The position numbers and the translations under genes were made by a program. From Thermostichus sp047462415 (GTDB taxonomy: Bacteria > Cyanobacteriota > Cyanobacteriia > Thermostichales > Thermostichaceae), in contig NZ_JANSJE010000015.1 of assembly GCF_047462415.1 (NCBI RefSeq), forward strand, positions 19,356 through 83,355: a stretch of 64,000 nucleotides of DNA. Reading direction: 5' to 3'. The notes beneath the pieces are model-generated. The model was not told the origin of the DNA. It ran no database searches and saw only the letters and a list, made by a program, of their open reading frames with translations. Position 1 is the stretch's first letter. Each line of letters begins with the position of its first letter. Below are positions 1 to 7,350 of the stretch, one piece after another.

Positions 1-1136
1 GCGCCGATGTTGACCTGGGATCCCAGCTTGGCGTCACCCAGGTAGGCCAGGTGGGCGGCGTTGGTGTGGGATCCGATCTGGGTGTTTTTGACTTCCACAA
101 AGTTGCCGATGCGGCAGCCGTCGCCAATCTGGCTGTGGGGACGCACATGGGCGTAGGGGCCTACCCAGACGCGATCCCCAATCTGGCTGTGGCTGACCAC
201 CGAGTAGAGAATGTGGCAATCGGAGCCGATGGTGCTGGACTCGATCCAACTGCCCGGCCCCAGGCGGGTGCGCGGCCCGATGCGGCACCTCCCGCGCAGG
301 TGGGTTTGGGCTTCGATCACCACATCGGGGGCCAATTCCACCGTCTCTTCCAGGCTGCTGCTCTCGGGATCCACAAAGGTGACCCCGGCTTCCATCCAAG
401 CTTCCTTGAGGCGATCCTGCAAAATCTGGTGGGCCTGGGCCAGTTGGCGGCGGTCGTTGATGCCCACAATTTCTTGCGGGTCGGCAACATCCAGGGCGAT
501 GGCTTTGCTCACCCGCTTGACGGCATCGGTTAAGTAGTACTCCTGCTGGGCGTTGTTCCGCTCCAAACTCGGCAGCACCCGGGCCAGGGCCGGCCAATGG
601 AAACAGTAGACGCCGCTGTTGATGCGGCGATTTTGCCGTTGGGCCGGGGTGCAGTCCCGCTCTTCCACCAACTCCAGGATCCGCTGTTGAGCATCGCAAA
701 ACACCCGCCCATAGCCATAGGGATCCACCACCTGAGCCGAGAGCAAGGTCACATCCGGCTGGACTTGGCGGTGGCGTTCCACCAGCGCCTGCAGGGTTTC
801 CACCCGCAACAGAGGCACATCCCCGTTGACCACCAGCAGATCCCCCTGAAAATCGTCCAGGACGGGTAGAAGCTGCTGCACCGCGTGTCCGGTGCCCAGT
901 TGCTGGGCCTGCTCCACAAATTCGACCGGGTACTCCCGCAGGGTCTGTCGCACCTGCTCCTGCCCGTAACCCACGATCACCAAACAGCGCTGGGGCTTTA
1001 AGGTCAGCACCGTGCGCAGCAGCCGCTCGATCAAAGACAGGGATCCCAGCTTGTGCAGCACCTTGGGCAATTGCGACCGCATGCGGGTGCCCTTGCCCGC
1101 TGCCAGGATCGCCACCGCCAGCTCCCGCTCTGCCAT
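1..1136 (-). CDS. glmU: Bifunctional GlmU (N-acetylglucosamine-1-P uridyltransferase / glucosamine-1-P acetyltransferase), 3' end beyond window
   Basis: GlmU makes UDP-N-acetylglucosamine, the precursor of peptidoglycan and LPS, in the cytoplasm. The reading frame starts at an ATG whose complement is 1134-1136 and stays open to the left edge, giving 378 visible codons. The N-terminus carries the nucleotidyltransferase motif LAAGKGTRM at residues 11-19, then a GTGHAV motif near residue 80 and a NGDVPLL motif. From about residue 250 the protein turns into hexapeptide repeats of the left-handed beta-helix acetyltransferase domain (IGPRTRLGPGSWIES and similar, ending with YLGDAKLGSQVNIGA). A long open frame in another phase (34-1188) is a shadow. 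The gene is transcribed away from its right-hand neighbour. Confidence 0.95.
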   Translation of the reverse strand, partial: MAERELAVAILAAGKGTRMRSQLPKVLHKLGSLSLIERLLRTVLTLKPQRCLVIVGYGQEQVRQTLREYPVEFVEQAQQLGTGHAVQQLLPVLDDFQGDLLVVNGDVPLLRVETLQALVERHRQVQPDVTLLSAQVVDPYGYGRVFCDAQQRILELVEERDCTPAQRQNRRINSGVYCFHWPALARVLPSLERNNAQQEYYLTDAVKRVSKAIALDVADPQEIVGINDRRQLAQAHQILQDRLKEAWMEAGVTFVDPESSSLEETVELAPDVVIEAQTHLRGRCRIGPRTRLGPGSWIESSTIGSDCHILYSVVSHSQIGDRVWVGPYAHVRPHSQIGDGCRIGNFVEVKNTQIGSHTNAAHLAYLGDAKLGSQVNIG

Positions 1137-1269
1137 CTTTGCCCTCCGATCTGCCCCCATCAAGTATACGCGGCAGTTGCTTGCCCAACCTGGAGCTGGT
1201 GTTCCCTCCCCCTCTGCCAAGCCCTGGGAAACTGCGCTAGCCTGGTGGCACGTGTAGGTGGGGCAGGGT

Positions 1270-1698
1270 ATGGCCGAGAGCGAGGGCTCCGATACCCCTC
1301 TTCAAAAACGTCAGCGCTTGGTTCGCGAGGCAGCCGGCTGGCTGGCAGTGCTGGGGGTGCTGATCCCAGGGCTGCAGCGTTTTTACATGGGCCACAAGCG
1401 CTGGGGCTGGGTGTACTTGCTGGTGGGGCTGATGGTGTTGGTTCCCTCTATTCCCCTGCAGATCCTCAGCTATGGGCTACGAGCGCTCTGCCTGCTGGAA
1501 GGGCTATGGTTGCTCACCATGACCAATGAGGACTTCGATTTTCGCTTCAACCGGGATCTCATCGAGCTGGACTGGACCAGTGCGCAAGATCGGGAAGTCC
1601 GGGATCCCGAGCAGCAGTTGCAAAGTCAGTTGCAGCAAGGCTTGATCACCCGCGCCGAGTACGAGGAGCGCCGCCGACAAATCCGCAAGATCTCCTAA
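1270..1698 (+). CDS. TM2-domain membrane protein with C-terminal SHOCT-like segment
   Basis: This is a predicted 142-residue small inner-membrane protein of unknown function. Residues 20-80 hold two hydrophobic segments separated by a short turn, with a PGLQRFYMGHKRWGW stretch that resembles the TM2 domain pattern (G-x-x-RFY-x-G). The C-terminus (LQSQLQQGLITRAEYEERR) resembles the SHOCT oligomerisation motif often attached to small membrane proteins. I start at ATG 1270 rather than the in-frame GTG at 1258 because the ATG begins a normal hydrophilic leader. It is divergent from glmU with about 130 bases between them. Confidence 0.75.
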   Translation: MAESEGSDTPLQKRQRLVREAAGWLAVLGVLIPGLQRFYMGHKRWGWVYLLVGLMVLVPSIPLQILSYGLRALCLLEGLWLLTMTNEDFDFRFNRDLIELDWTSAQDREVRDPEQQLQSQLQQGLITRAEYEERRRQIRKIS

Positions 1699-1849
1699 GT
1701 CGAGCATTAATCCCTGGATCAGGCTTTTGCTTGGACAGCCAGCCCGATCAATAATCGTTTCGGTGTCGTTTTTCTCAGCAATAACCCCCACCCAAGCCGG
1801 GCTTTTTCCTCTCCCTTGTCCATTCTGCTCTACTCTCCTGCCTGTCTGT

Positions 1850-2308
1850 ATGTTGCCAAGTCTTCCTCTCGCAGCCGTTCCCCTCTTCTCCATCGCGGCA
1901 GCCATGCTCTTGGTCTACTTGCCCATGGGGGTGGTGGGCTATGCGCGGGCCCGCGTCGGCTACGACCTGCATGCGCCTCGGGCTATGTTCGATAGGCTAC
2001 CCCCCTACGGCCAGCGGGCCACCTGGGCCCATGCCAACGGGTTTGAGACTTTTGGGATGTTTGCCTCAGCGGCGTTGATCGCCTACATCACCGGCCCTCA
2101 CCCGGATCCCTGGTCTTTTGGCCTCAGCGGCGACGAAGGGGTAGCTGTGCTGTGTGGGGTGTTTCTGCTGGCACGGCTGCTCTACAACTTCTTCTACATC
2201 GCTGACATCCCCATCGGGCGATCCCTCTCCTTTTTGGCCGGATCCCTGGCCACCTTGGGCCTGTTGCTGATCAGCCTGCTGCCTTTTCTCGGCGGGAGCT
2301 TGGCCTAA
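1850..2308 (+). CDS. MAPEG-family membrane protein
   Basis: A predicted 152-residue protein with four hydrophobic segments, matching the size and layout of the MAPEG family (membrane-associated eicosanoid/glutathione metabolism proteins). Family-like features are the motif RATWAHANGFETFGMF after the first membrane span and the ARLLYNFFYIADIP segment in the third. The bacterial members have poorly defined substrates, so no reaction is assigned. The open frame extends upstream to 1727, but the extra leader is low-complexity and has no clear ribosome site, so I use ATG 1850. It follows the TM2 gene in the same direction. Confidence 0.8.
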   Translation: MLPSLPLAAVPLFSIAAAMLLVYLPMGVVGYARARVGYDLHAPRAMFDRLPPYGQRATWAHANGFETFGMFASAALIAYITGPHPDPWSFGLSGDEGVAVLCGVFLLARLLYNFFYIADIPIGRSLSFLAGSLATLGLLLISLLPFLGGSLA

Positions 2309-2423
2309 GCTGGCGAGGGAAGTTCCCCCGTCATTTTTTGATCCTGCCGGTACCCTGACTCAACCTGCAATACTGGAAAAGGATGGCGTCCCCTATCCAC
2401 GGCCCACTACGCAACGGTCAGCC

Positions 2424-2693
2424 ATGTATACTCTGGAATTGCTTCTGAAAGGGAACCCTGCCCCCATCGTTGTCCACCAAAAAGAGGAGGAAGCGGCCAA
2501 CCGGGCCTACCAAAGCATAGTCAATGCTTTGCAGAACGGCTCCCCTCAGAGCTTGGAGCTGACCTGCGACCGCACCGGCAAAAAGGTGTTCCTGCTCACC
2601 GGCGAGCTGTGTGGTGTGCAAATGACCTCTAAGTCGGGTGGCGCCAGCCCCATGGGAGCCCGTCCCGGTTTTTTGGCCCAGTTGCAAGGCTGA
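2424..2693 (+). CDS. Small hypothetical protein (89 aa)
   Basis: I do not recognise a named domain in this 89-residue soluble protein. It starts at an ATG and has an alternating beta/alpha look (MYTLELLLKGNPAPIVVHQ, then a glutamate-rich helix). The segment LTCDRTGKKVFLLTGELCGVQM suggests a small beta sheet. It ends with a glycine/serine-rich tail. Its codon use resembles that of its neighbours, and it sits 36 bases before the ABC ATPase gene in the same direction, so the two may be co-transcribed. I treat it as a real gene because the frame is open over nearly its full length and spacing is compact. Confidence 0.6.
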   Translation: MYTLELLLKGNPAPIVVHQKEEEAANRAYQSIVNALQNGSPQSLELTCDRTGKKVFLLTGELCGVQMTSKSGGASPMGARPGFLAQLQG

Positions 2694-2728
2694 GGACGGC
2701 TCTTTTCTCTCTACCGCCAGGGATCCCC

Positions 2729-3409
2729 ATGTCTGAGGTGGCCATTCGGGTGGAGAGCTTGACCTTTGCCTGGCCGGAACGTCCGCCGGTCTTGCAGGGG
2801 TGCAGTTTTGCCATTCCCAAGGGCCAGTTGTGGATGCTGTTGGGGCCCAATGGCAGCGGCAAGTCCACCCTGTTACAACTGTTGTCCGGATCCCTGACCC
2901 ATCCCCAGCCTCTTTCAGGTCACCTGGAAATTTGTGGTCGGCTGGGCTATGTGTTTCAAAACCCGGATCACCAACTGTTCATGCCCACAGTGGGGGCCGA
3001 TGTGGCCTTTGGCTTGGGGGCAGAGGCTCTGGCTTGGGCGGAAATTCACCGGCGGGTGGAAACAGCCTTGGAACAGGTGGGACTCAAGCACCTGATCCGC
3101 CGGCCCATCCACGGCCTCAGCGGCGGACAGAAGCAACGGGTGGCGGTGGCGGGGGCCTTGGCCCGACGCAGCGAAGTGCTGCTTTTGGACGAGCCGACCG
3201 CTCTGTTGGATCCCGATAGCCAGGCGGAGTTGCTGCGCTGCATCCGTCAACTGGTGGATCAAGAGGGCATCACCGCCCTCTGGGTCACCCATCGGCTGGC
3301 GGAACTGGAATGGGCGGACGGAGTAATTTTCCTCTCCGAAGGACGGGTGCGCTATCAGGGATCCCCAGAGCAGGTGCGGCAACAAATCGGGCAACTGTTT
3401 GACGCCTAA
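2729..3409 (+). CDS. ECF/CbiO-type ABC transporter ATP-binding protein
   Basis: This 226-residue cytoplasmic ATPase would energise uptake through a membrane partner. It shows Walker A GPNGSGKST at residues 39-47, the signature LSGGQKQ at 130-136 and Walker B VLLLDEPTAL at 150-159. The FQNPDHQLFMPTV Q-loop segment is characteristic of cobalt/nickel and energy-coupling-factor ATPases (CbiO/EcfA). No transmembrane T component or substrate-binding S component lies next to it in this window, so the substrate (metal or vitamin) cannot be told. An ATG start follows a short leader downstream of the 89-residue gene. Confidence 0.85.
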   Translation: MSEVAIRVESLTFAWPERPPVLQGCSFAIPKGQLWMLLGPNGSGKSTLLQLLSGSLTHPQPLSGHLEICGRLGYVFQNPDHQLFMPTVGADVAFGLGAEALAWAEIHRRVETALEQVGLKHLIRRPIHGLSGGQKQRVAVAGALARRSEVLLLDEPTALLDPDSQAELLRCIRQLVDQEGITALWVTHRLAELEWADGVIFLSEGRVRYQGSPEQVRQQIGQLFDA

Positions 3410-3658
3410 GGGATCCCTGCGATCCCAAAGAGATCGCAAAAGGGTGGCTGCACCTCGCCGGCGCCCCTGTCTAGAATAGGTAATGTATGCACGTGTTCAA
3501 TTCGATTGACACAGGGTCATTATCCTGGACTCATTCCCCACTTGGATTGGCTGGTTCCCACCAGTTGATCCTCAGCCACATCCGATCCCTGCTGACCTGC
3601 GTCAATCGGCTATCCAGCGGGCCATCGGCCCCATCTAGTCTAAAGGAGCCTTGAGACC

Positions 3659-3871
3659 ATGGGACTGTCTGAAGTCATCGCCAAAGAACTGGAAAATGCT
3701 CGCAACGTCTGCTCTGAGTACGGCGAAGGGGATCCCCACTGCCGTGCCGCTTGGGATGCCGTTGAGGAGGTGCTGGCAGCCCGCAGCCACCAGCCCAAAA
3801 CTCCCAGCAGCCTGGAGCAGCACTGCGCCGAAAACCCAGATGCCGTCGAGTGCCGGGTTTACGACACCTAG
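3659..3871 (+). CDS. cp12: CP12, Calvin-cycle regulatory protein
   Basis: CP12 is a small, largely disordered redox switch. In the dark it forms disulfides and ties GAPDH and phosphoribulokinase into an inactive complex; thioredoxin reverses this in the light. The 70-residue protein has the full family layout: an N-terminal cysteine pair at residues 18 and 28, the core AWDAVEE at 31-37, a C-terminal pair at 56 and 65, and the terminal ECRVYDT that inserts into GAPDH. Both disulfide pairs are present, so it should be fully redox-responsive. It stands alone behind a 249-base non-coding leader. trxA is at 30372 in this window, a plausible partner but not linked. Confidence 0.95.
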   Translation: MGLSEVIAKELENARNVCSEYGEGDPHCRAAWDAVEEVLAARSHQPKTPSSLEQHCAENPDAVECRVYDT

Positions 3872-4090
3872 TTCCTGGGAGCCCTGCAGATGATCTCGGT
3901 TGATTGCGTAGCGATCGACGGGGCTTGCTGCTGGGGATCCCTAGCCAGATTCACCAGCCTGCCGGATCCTTGCCGGTAGGCTTTGCCCTTCGCAGCTAGA
4001 AGGCCACTTTTGGCTGCCATCCATCGAAGCTAGGATCGGAACTCTCCAGAAGGTCGATGGGATCCCCACCGCCTTTGCAGGAGCGTCTTT

Positions 4091-4882
4091 TCACGAAGAA
4101 AGTTTTTGGGCCGAATGAGCCCGAACCCACAAGACAAAGGCTAGCGCCAGCAGCACCAGTTGGGGGAGCAGCGTCTGCCAAGTGGGATACAGGCCCAGCC
4201 AGCGCAACTTTGGGATCCCGATGAGAGGGGTGACCGGCAGCCAGTCCGCCACCTGCAAAGCGTGCAGGCCACTACCCAGAAACTTAAAGCCCAAATAGAA
4301 AACCAGCAGACTGAGGCCCCGGAAAAAAGCTCGCAGCGGCAATCTCAGCCCCACCTGCAGCAGCAGGATCGCCACCCCCACCAACATCAGGGATCCCAGT
4401 CCGATCCCCAGCCAAAATTCTTTTGCCGGCAGGGCGGGGGCCAACCCCACATAAAACAACACTGTTTCCGCCCCCTCTCGAAACACCGCCATAAACGCCA
4501 GGGAAGCCAAAGAAAAAACCTGGCCGGTGGCCAGTGCCGCCTGCGCTTGTTCTTGCACAAAGGTTTGCCAAGAAGCCACTGCAGCCCGGCGGTGCAACCA
4601 AAGGCTGACCGAAAACAACAAGCCTGCCGCCACCAGCCCAGTGATCCCCTCCAGCACCTCTTGCCGCGTGTGGGTGAGCAACTGCTGGAAAAACAGCTTC
4701 ACCAGCAGACCCAGCATCACCGCTGCCAGCAAGCCTGCGGATCCTCCCAGCCACACCCAGCGCTGCTGAGCCGACTGCCCGCTCTTGCCCAAAAGCGCCA
4801 GCAGCGCCACCAACACCAGGAGAGCCTCCAGGCCCTCCCGCAGCAAAATCGAAGCGGCATCCAGGAAGGTGTAGTCGGACAT
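4091..4882 (-). CDS. FTR1-family iron permease
   Basis: A predicted 263-residue inner-membrane protein with about seven hydrophobic segments. It carries the two diagnostic FTR1/EfeU motifs, REGLE at residues 15-19 and REGAE at 135-139, whose glutamates are thought to bind iron during transport. Family members import iron, as Fe(III) in yeast Ftr1 and via EfeUOB in bacteria. No EfeO or EfeB partner lies nearby. The gene starts 49 bases after the stop of msrB on the same strand, so the two are probably co-transcribed, which would link iron entry with protection from oxidised methionine. Confidence 0.9.
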   Translation of the reverse strand: MSDYTFLDAASILLREGLEALLVLVALLALLGKSGQSAQQRWVWLGGSAGLLAAVMLGLLVKLFFQQLLTHTRQEVLEGITGLVAAGLLFSVSLWLHRRAAVASWQTFVQEQAQAALATGQVFSLASLAFMAVFREGAETVLFYVGLAPALPAKEFWLGIGLGSLMLVGVAILLLQVGLRLPLRAFFRGLSLLVFYLGFKFLGSGLHALQVADWLPVTPLIGIPKLRWLGLYPTWQTLLPQLVLLALAFVLWVRAHSAQKLSS

Positions 4883-4931
4883 CAGTTCACCCAGACAGGC
4901 GGCTCAATTCTGTCCGGAGCCAAGAGGGTTT

Positions 4932-5438
4932 CTAGGTGGTGGCCGGAATGAACTTGAGGGCAGCAGAGTTCATGCAGTAGCGCAAACCCGTGGGCGGGGG
5001 GCCATCCCGAAACACATGCCCCAGATGCCCACCGCAGTTAGAGCAGTGCACTTCTGTGCGGGGCACGAACAACTTCCAATCCGTCTTGGTACCGATCACA
5101 TGGGGAGCAATCGGCTCCCAAAAGCTGGGCCAACCGGTGCCACTGTCGTACTTGGCTGCCGAGGAAAACAGCTCCTGCCCACAGCCGGCACAGACGTAAA
5201 TGCCTGCGGCCTTGTTGTCGTAGTAGGCATTGCGGAAAGGAGGCTCCGTGCCCTCCTGGCGCAGCACATAGTACTGCTCTTCGGTGAGCAGTTGCCGCCA
5301 TTCGGCATCGGTTTTGGTGACGGGATAGGTCTGTTGAGCCATTGCTCGTTGCTCTCCTACCAAGCTAAGGGATCCTGGGATGAACCCAGCCACGGTCAAA
5401 GTCAATAGCTTGCGTCGTCGCATGAGAGGTTCATCCAT
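4932..5438 (-). CDS. msrB: Peptide-methionine (R)-S-oxide reductase MsrB, exported
   Basis: MsrB reduces the R-sulfoxide of methionine in oxidised proteins. The mature domain shows two zinc-binding CxxC pairs (CAGCGQ and CSNCGG) and the catalytic cysteine in GLRYCMNSAAL near the C-terminus. The N-terminus has MRRRKLLTLTVAGF followed by a hydrophobic stretch and AMA. That resembles a signal peptide with a twin-arginine flavour, so the enzyme probably acts in the periplasm or thylakoid lumen. ATG 5438 is used; GTG 5444 and ATG 5423 are alternatives, and 5423 gives the most compact signal peptide. It is upstream of the FTR1 gene and divergent from ndhN. Confidence 0.93.
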   Translation of the reverse strand: MDEPLMRRRKLLTLTVAGFIPGSLSLVGEQRAMAQQTYPVTKTDAEWRQLLTEEQYYVLRQEGTEPPFRNAYYDNKAAGIYVCAGCGQELFSSAAKYDSGTGWPSFWEPIAPHVIGTKTDWKLFVPRTEVHCSNCGGHLGHVFRDGPPPTGLRYCMNSAALKFIPATT

Positions 5439-5770
5439 CCTCACCGTCTAAACAGCGGAAGGAGCCATCGCCAACCCGTTCTCTACTTGGCTGAGGGGGA
5501 TCCGTCCGCTTTTGTCCGCTGGCTGTTGTTGGAGGATTGCCAGCAGATTGTCTTTATCTTAACTCTTCTTCTTTACGAACAGCCGCGTAAAGCCTCCGGT
5601 TTCCAACCGGGGGAGTGTCCAGTCCTTTTCCCCTCTTCCCGAAAGCTGAGCAGGTATCCATCTATGGGTTCTATCGGCAGCTTTTATCCTCAGCCTGAGG
5701 CGTAATCCCGTTACAATTAAGCTCGAGCAAGCTGCTTGTCCAACTCTAGACGAGTAATGGAGTTCTTCCT
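5439..5770. other. Intergenic region between divergent msrB and ndhN
   Basis: About 330 bases without a convincing gene. A 72-codon frame (5487-5705) has no family resemblance and ends in low-complexity sequence, so I do not call it. A TACAAT hexamer at 5712-5717 lies about 55 bases before the ndhN start and could be a -10 element, but no good -35 is seen at the right distance. A GGAG at 5760-5763 is the likely ribosome site for ndhN. Confidence 0.4.
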
Positions 5771-6214
5771 ATGCTGCTGGTCGGCTCAGGCGCACGGTTT
5801 GTGCAGCAACTGGAGCAATCTGGGGCTCTGGCCATCTTTGTGACCCCAGAAGGGGGATCCGAAGGGCATTACCTGCGGCGGCTGCGCGGAGCCGGGTATG
5901 AGGTGGTCACGCTCTCCAGCAAAGGAATCGGAGATCTGGCGAGCTATTTGACGTGCAGTCATGGGGTACGGCCTGCCACGCTGGGCAAATCGGAGCGGCG
6001 CACCTATTTTTTCCCGGCGTTGATCGAGCAGTATCGAGCCACCTTGCCCGCGAAGGCGAAAGGATTGGTGTTTTGGTTTTACGAGGGGCATGTGCTCAGC
6101 CAACAGGAACTCTCTTACCTGGTGAAGCTGAGCCGGGAAGACAAGGGGGTCAAATTTGTCGTGGAGCTGGGCCGAGAGCGCTCCATTCGCTGGCAACCTC
6201 TGCAAAGCGCCTGA
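5771..6214 (+). CDS. ndhN: NAD(P)H-quinone oxidoreductase subunit N
   Basis: NdhN is a cyanobacterial/chloroplast-specific peripheral subunit of NDH-1, the thylakoid complex that drives cyclic electron flow, respiration and CO2 uptake. The 147-residue product matches the family: QLEQSGALAIFV near the start, GLRGAGYEVVTL-like segment, GDLASYLTCSHGVRPATLGK in the middle, and KAKGLVFWFYEGHVLS then VELGRERSIRWQPL at the end. The length is usual. ATG 5771 follows a GGAG at about 8 bases. It is followed in the same direction by ldpA after about 90 bases. Confidence 0.93.
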   Translation: MLLVGSGARFVQQLEQSGALAIFVTPEGGSEGHYLRRLRGAGYEVVTLSSKGIGDLASYLTCSHGVRPATLGKSERRTYFFPALIEQYRATLPAKAKGLVFWFYEGHVLSQQELSYLVKLSREDKGVKFVVELGRERSIRWQPLQSA

Positions 6215-6306
6215 GCATCTTCTCAGGATCCTGGAAAATTCTCTGCTACCATCTCAGATAGATGGCCTGCAGCTCAGAACCATCCTGCTAGCGGCTTCTC
6301 TCACCT

Positions 6307-7335
6307 GTGACCTTGCCAACCGCCTCGCTGCAACAGGGTACTTGGTTTAAGCTGATCTGTGGCGCAAGTTTTCACCACTTGCCCTCGGTTCGCGAGCTGG
6401 CTTTTCTCTACACGCTGGCTGGGGCAGATTGCATTGACGTCGCTGCCGATCCCGCCATTGTGCGGGCTGCTCAACAAGGGATCCAATGGGCCCAAGCCGA
6501 AGATCCCCGGGCGCGCTCCCCTTGGGTGATGGTCAGTGTCAATGACGGGGAAGATGTGCACTTCCGTAAGGCGGTGCTGACGGCTCCGGTCTGTCCTGCC
6601 GACTGCCCCCAGCCGTGTCTGGCCGTCTGTCCTCCCCATGCTTTGACACCGGCAGCCCTTCCTGCCCAAGTCCACATTCAGGCAGAGCTGTGCTATGGCT
6701 GTGGGCGCTGTGAGCCGGTTTGCCCCCACCGGCGCATTGCCACCTGCGGCTATCAAGTTGCTTTGGCAGAGGTGTTGCCGCCTTTGCTCGAGTTGGGCAT
6801 TCAGGCAGTGGAGATCCACACCTGCATCGGTCGTCAGAGGTCATTCGAGCAACTGTGGGGATCCCTGAAGCCCTGGCTACCTCACCTCCAGGCAATCTCG
6901 ATTAGCTTTAACGATGGCCCGGGCCTGGAGGCCTACTTGAGGGATCTGCTGGCCCTGATGGATCCCTTGCCGGAGGTGTTGATCTGGCAGGTGGATGGCC
7001 GGCCCATGAGTGGCGATATTGGCGCTGGCACCGGCAAAGCCACCCTGAAGTTGGCCCAAAAGGTGCTGGCCATGGGTTTGCCCGGCTATGTGCAACTGGC
7101 GGGCGGAACCAATGCCCAAACGGTGTCGCTGTTGGATCCCGATTGGCCAGTGGCGGGGGTGGCCTTTGGCAGCTACGCACGACAGTTGGTAGCGGCCCAT
7201 CTGGAAGGGCCGAGCCCAGCGGAGCCAGGATGCAATCCTGGATTGGCGGCGGGGATCCCGTTGGCCAAGCAGTTGGTGCAGCAAGTGAAGCGGCGATCCA
7301 TTGCTTGCAAACAAACCTGTTTTTCCTGCGTTTAG
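6307..7335 (+). CDS. ldpA: LdpA, iron-sulfur light-dependent period protein
   Basis: LdpA senses cellular redox state through Fe-S clusters and tunes the period of the Kai clock. The 342-residue protein carries two ferredoxin-like cysteine groups: C96-C100-C104-C108 and C129-C132-C135-C139 (CxxCxxCxxxCP type). They are flanked by a domain that begins GTWFKLICGASFHHLP and by a C-terminal TIM-barrel-like stretch rich in VQLAGGTNA motifs. The start is a GTG at 6307, immediately following a short gap after ndhN. The gene is followed 15 bases later by the Ycf45-type ATPase, so ndhN-ldpA-ycf45 probably forms one unit. Confidence 0.88.
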   Translation: MTLPTASLQQGTWFKLICGASFHHLPSVRELAFLYTLAGADCIDVAADPAIVRAAQQGIQWAQAEDPRARSPWVMVSVNDGEDVHFRKAVLTAPVCPADCPQPCLAVCPPHALTPAALPAQVHIQAELCYGCGRCEPVCPHRRIATCGYQVALAEVLPPLLELGIQAVEIHTCIGRQRSFEQLWGSLKPWLPHLQAISISFNDGPGLEAYLRDLLALMDPLPEVLIWQVDGRPMSGDIGAGTGKATLKLAQKVLAMGLPGYVQLAGGTNAQTVSLLDPDWPVAGVAFGSYARQLVAAHLEGPSPAEPGCNPGLAAGIPLAKQLVQQVKRRSIACKQTCFSCV

Positions 7336-7350
7336 TGACCTTGCTCAGCC

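Noticed and set aside
34..1188. A 384-codon open frame on the minus strand overlapping glmU
   Set aside because: Its product is proline/glycine/arginine-rich and matches no family, while another phase of the same strand reads cleanly as GlmU.
3418..3438. TGCGATC / GATCGCA stem-loop after the ABC ATPase gene as a terminator
   Set aside because: Seven-base stem but no following T-run on either side; kept out of the feature list.
3506..3534. TTGACA upstream of cp12 as a -35 box
   Set aside because: The hexamer 17 bases downstream (ACTCAT) is too far from the -10 consensus to support a promoter call.
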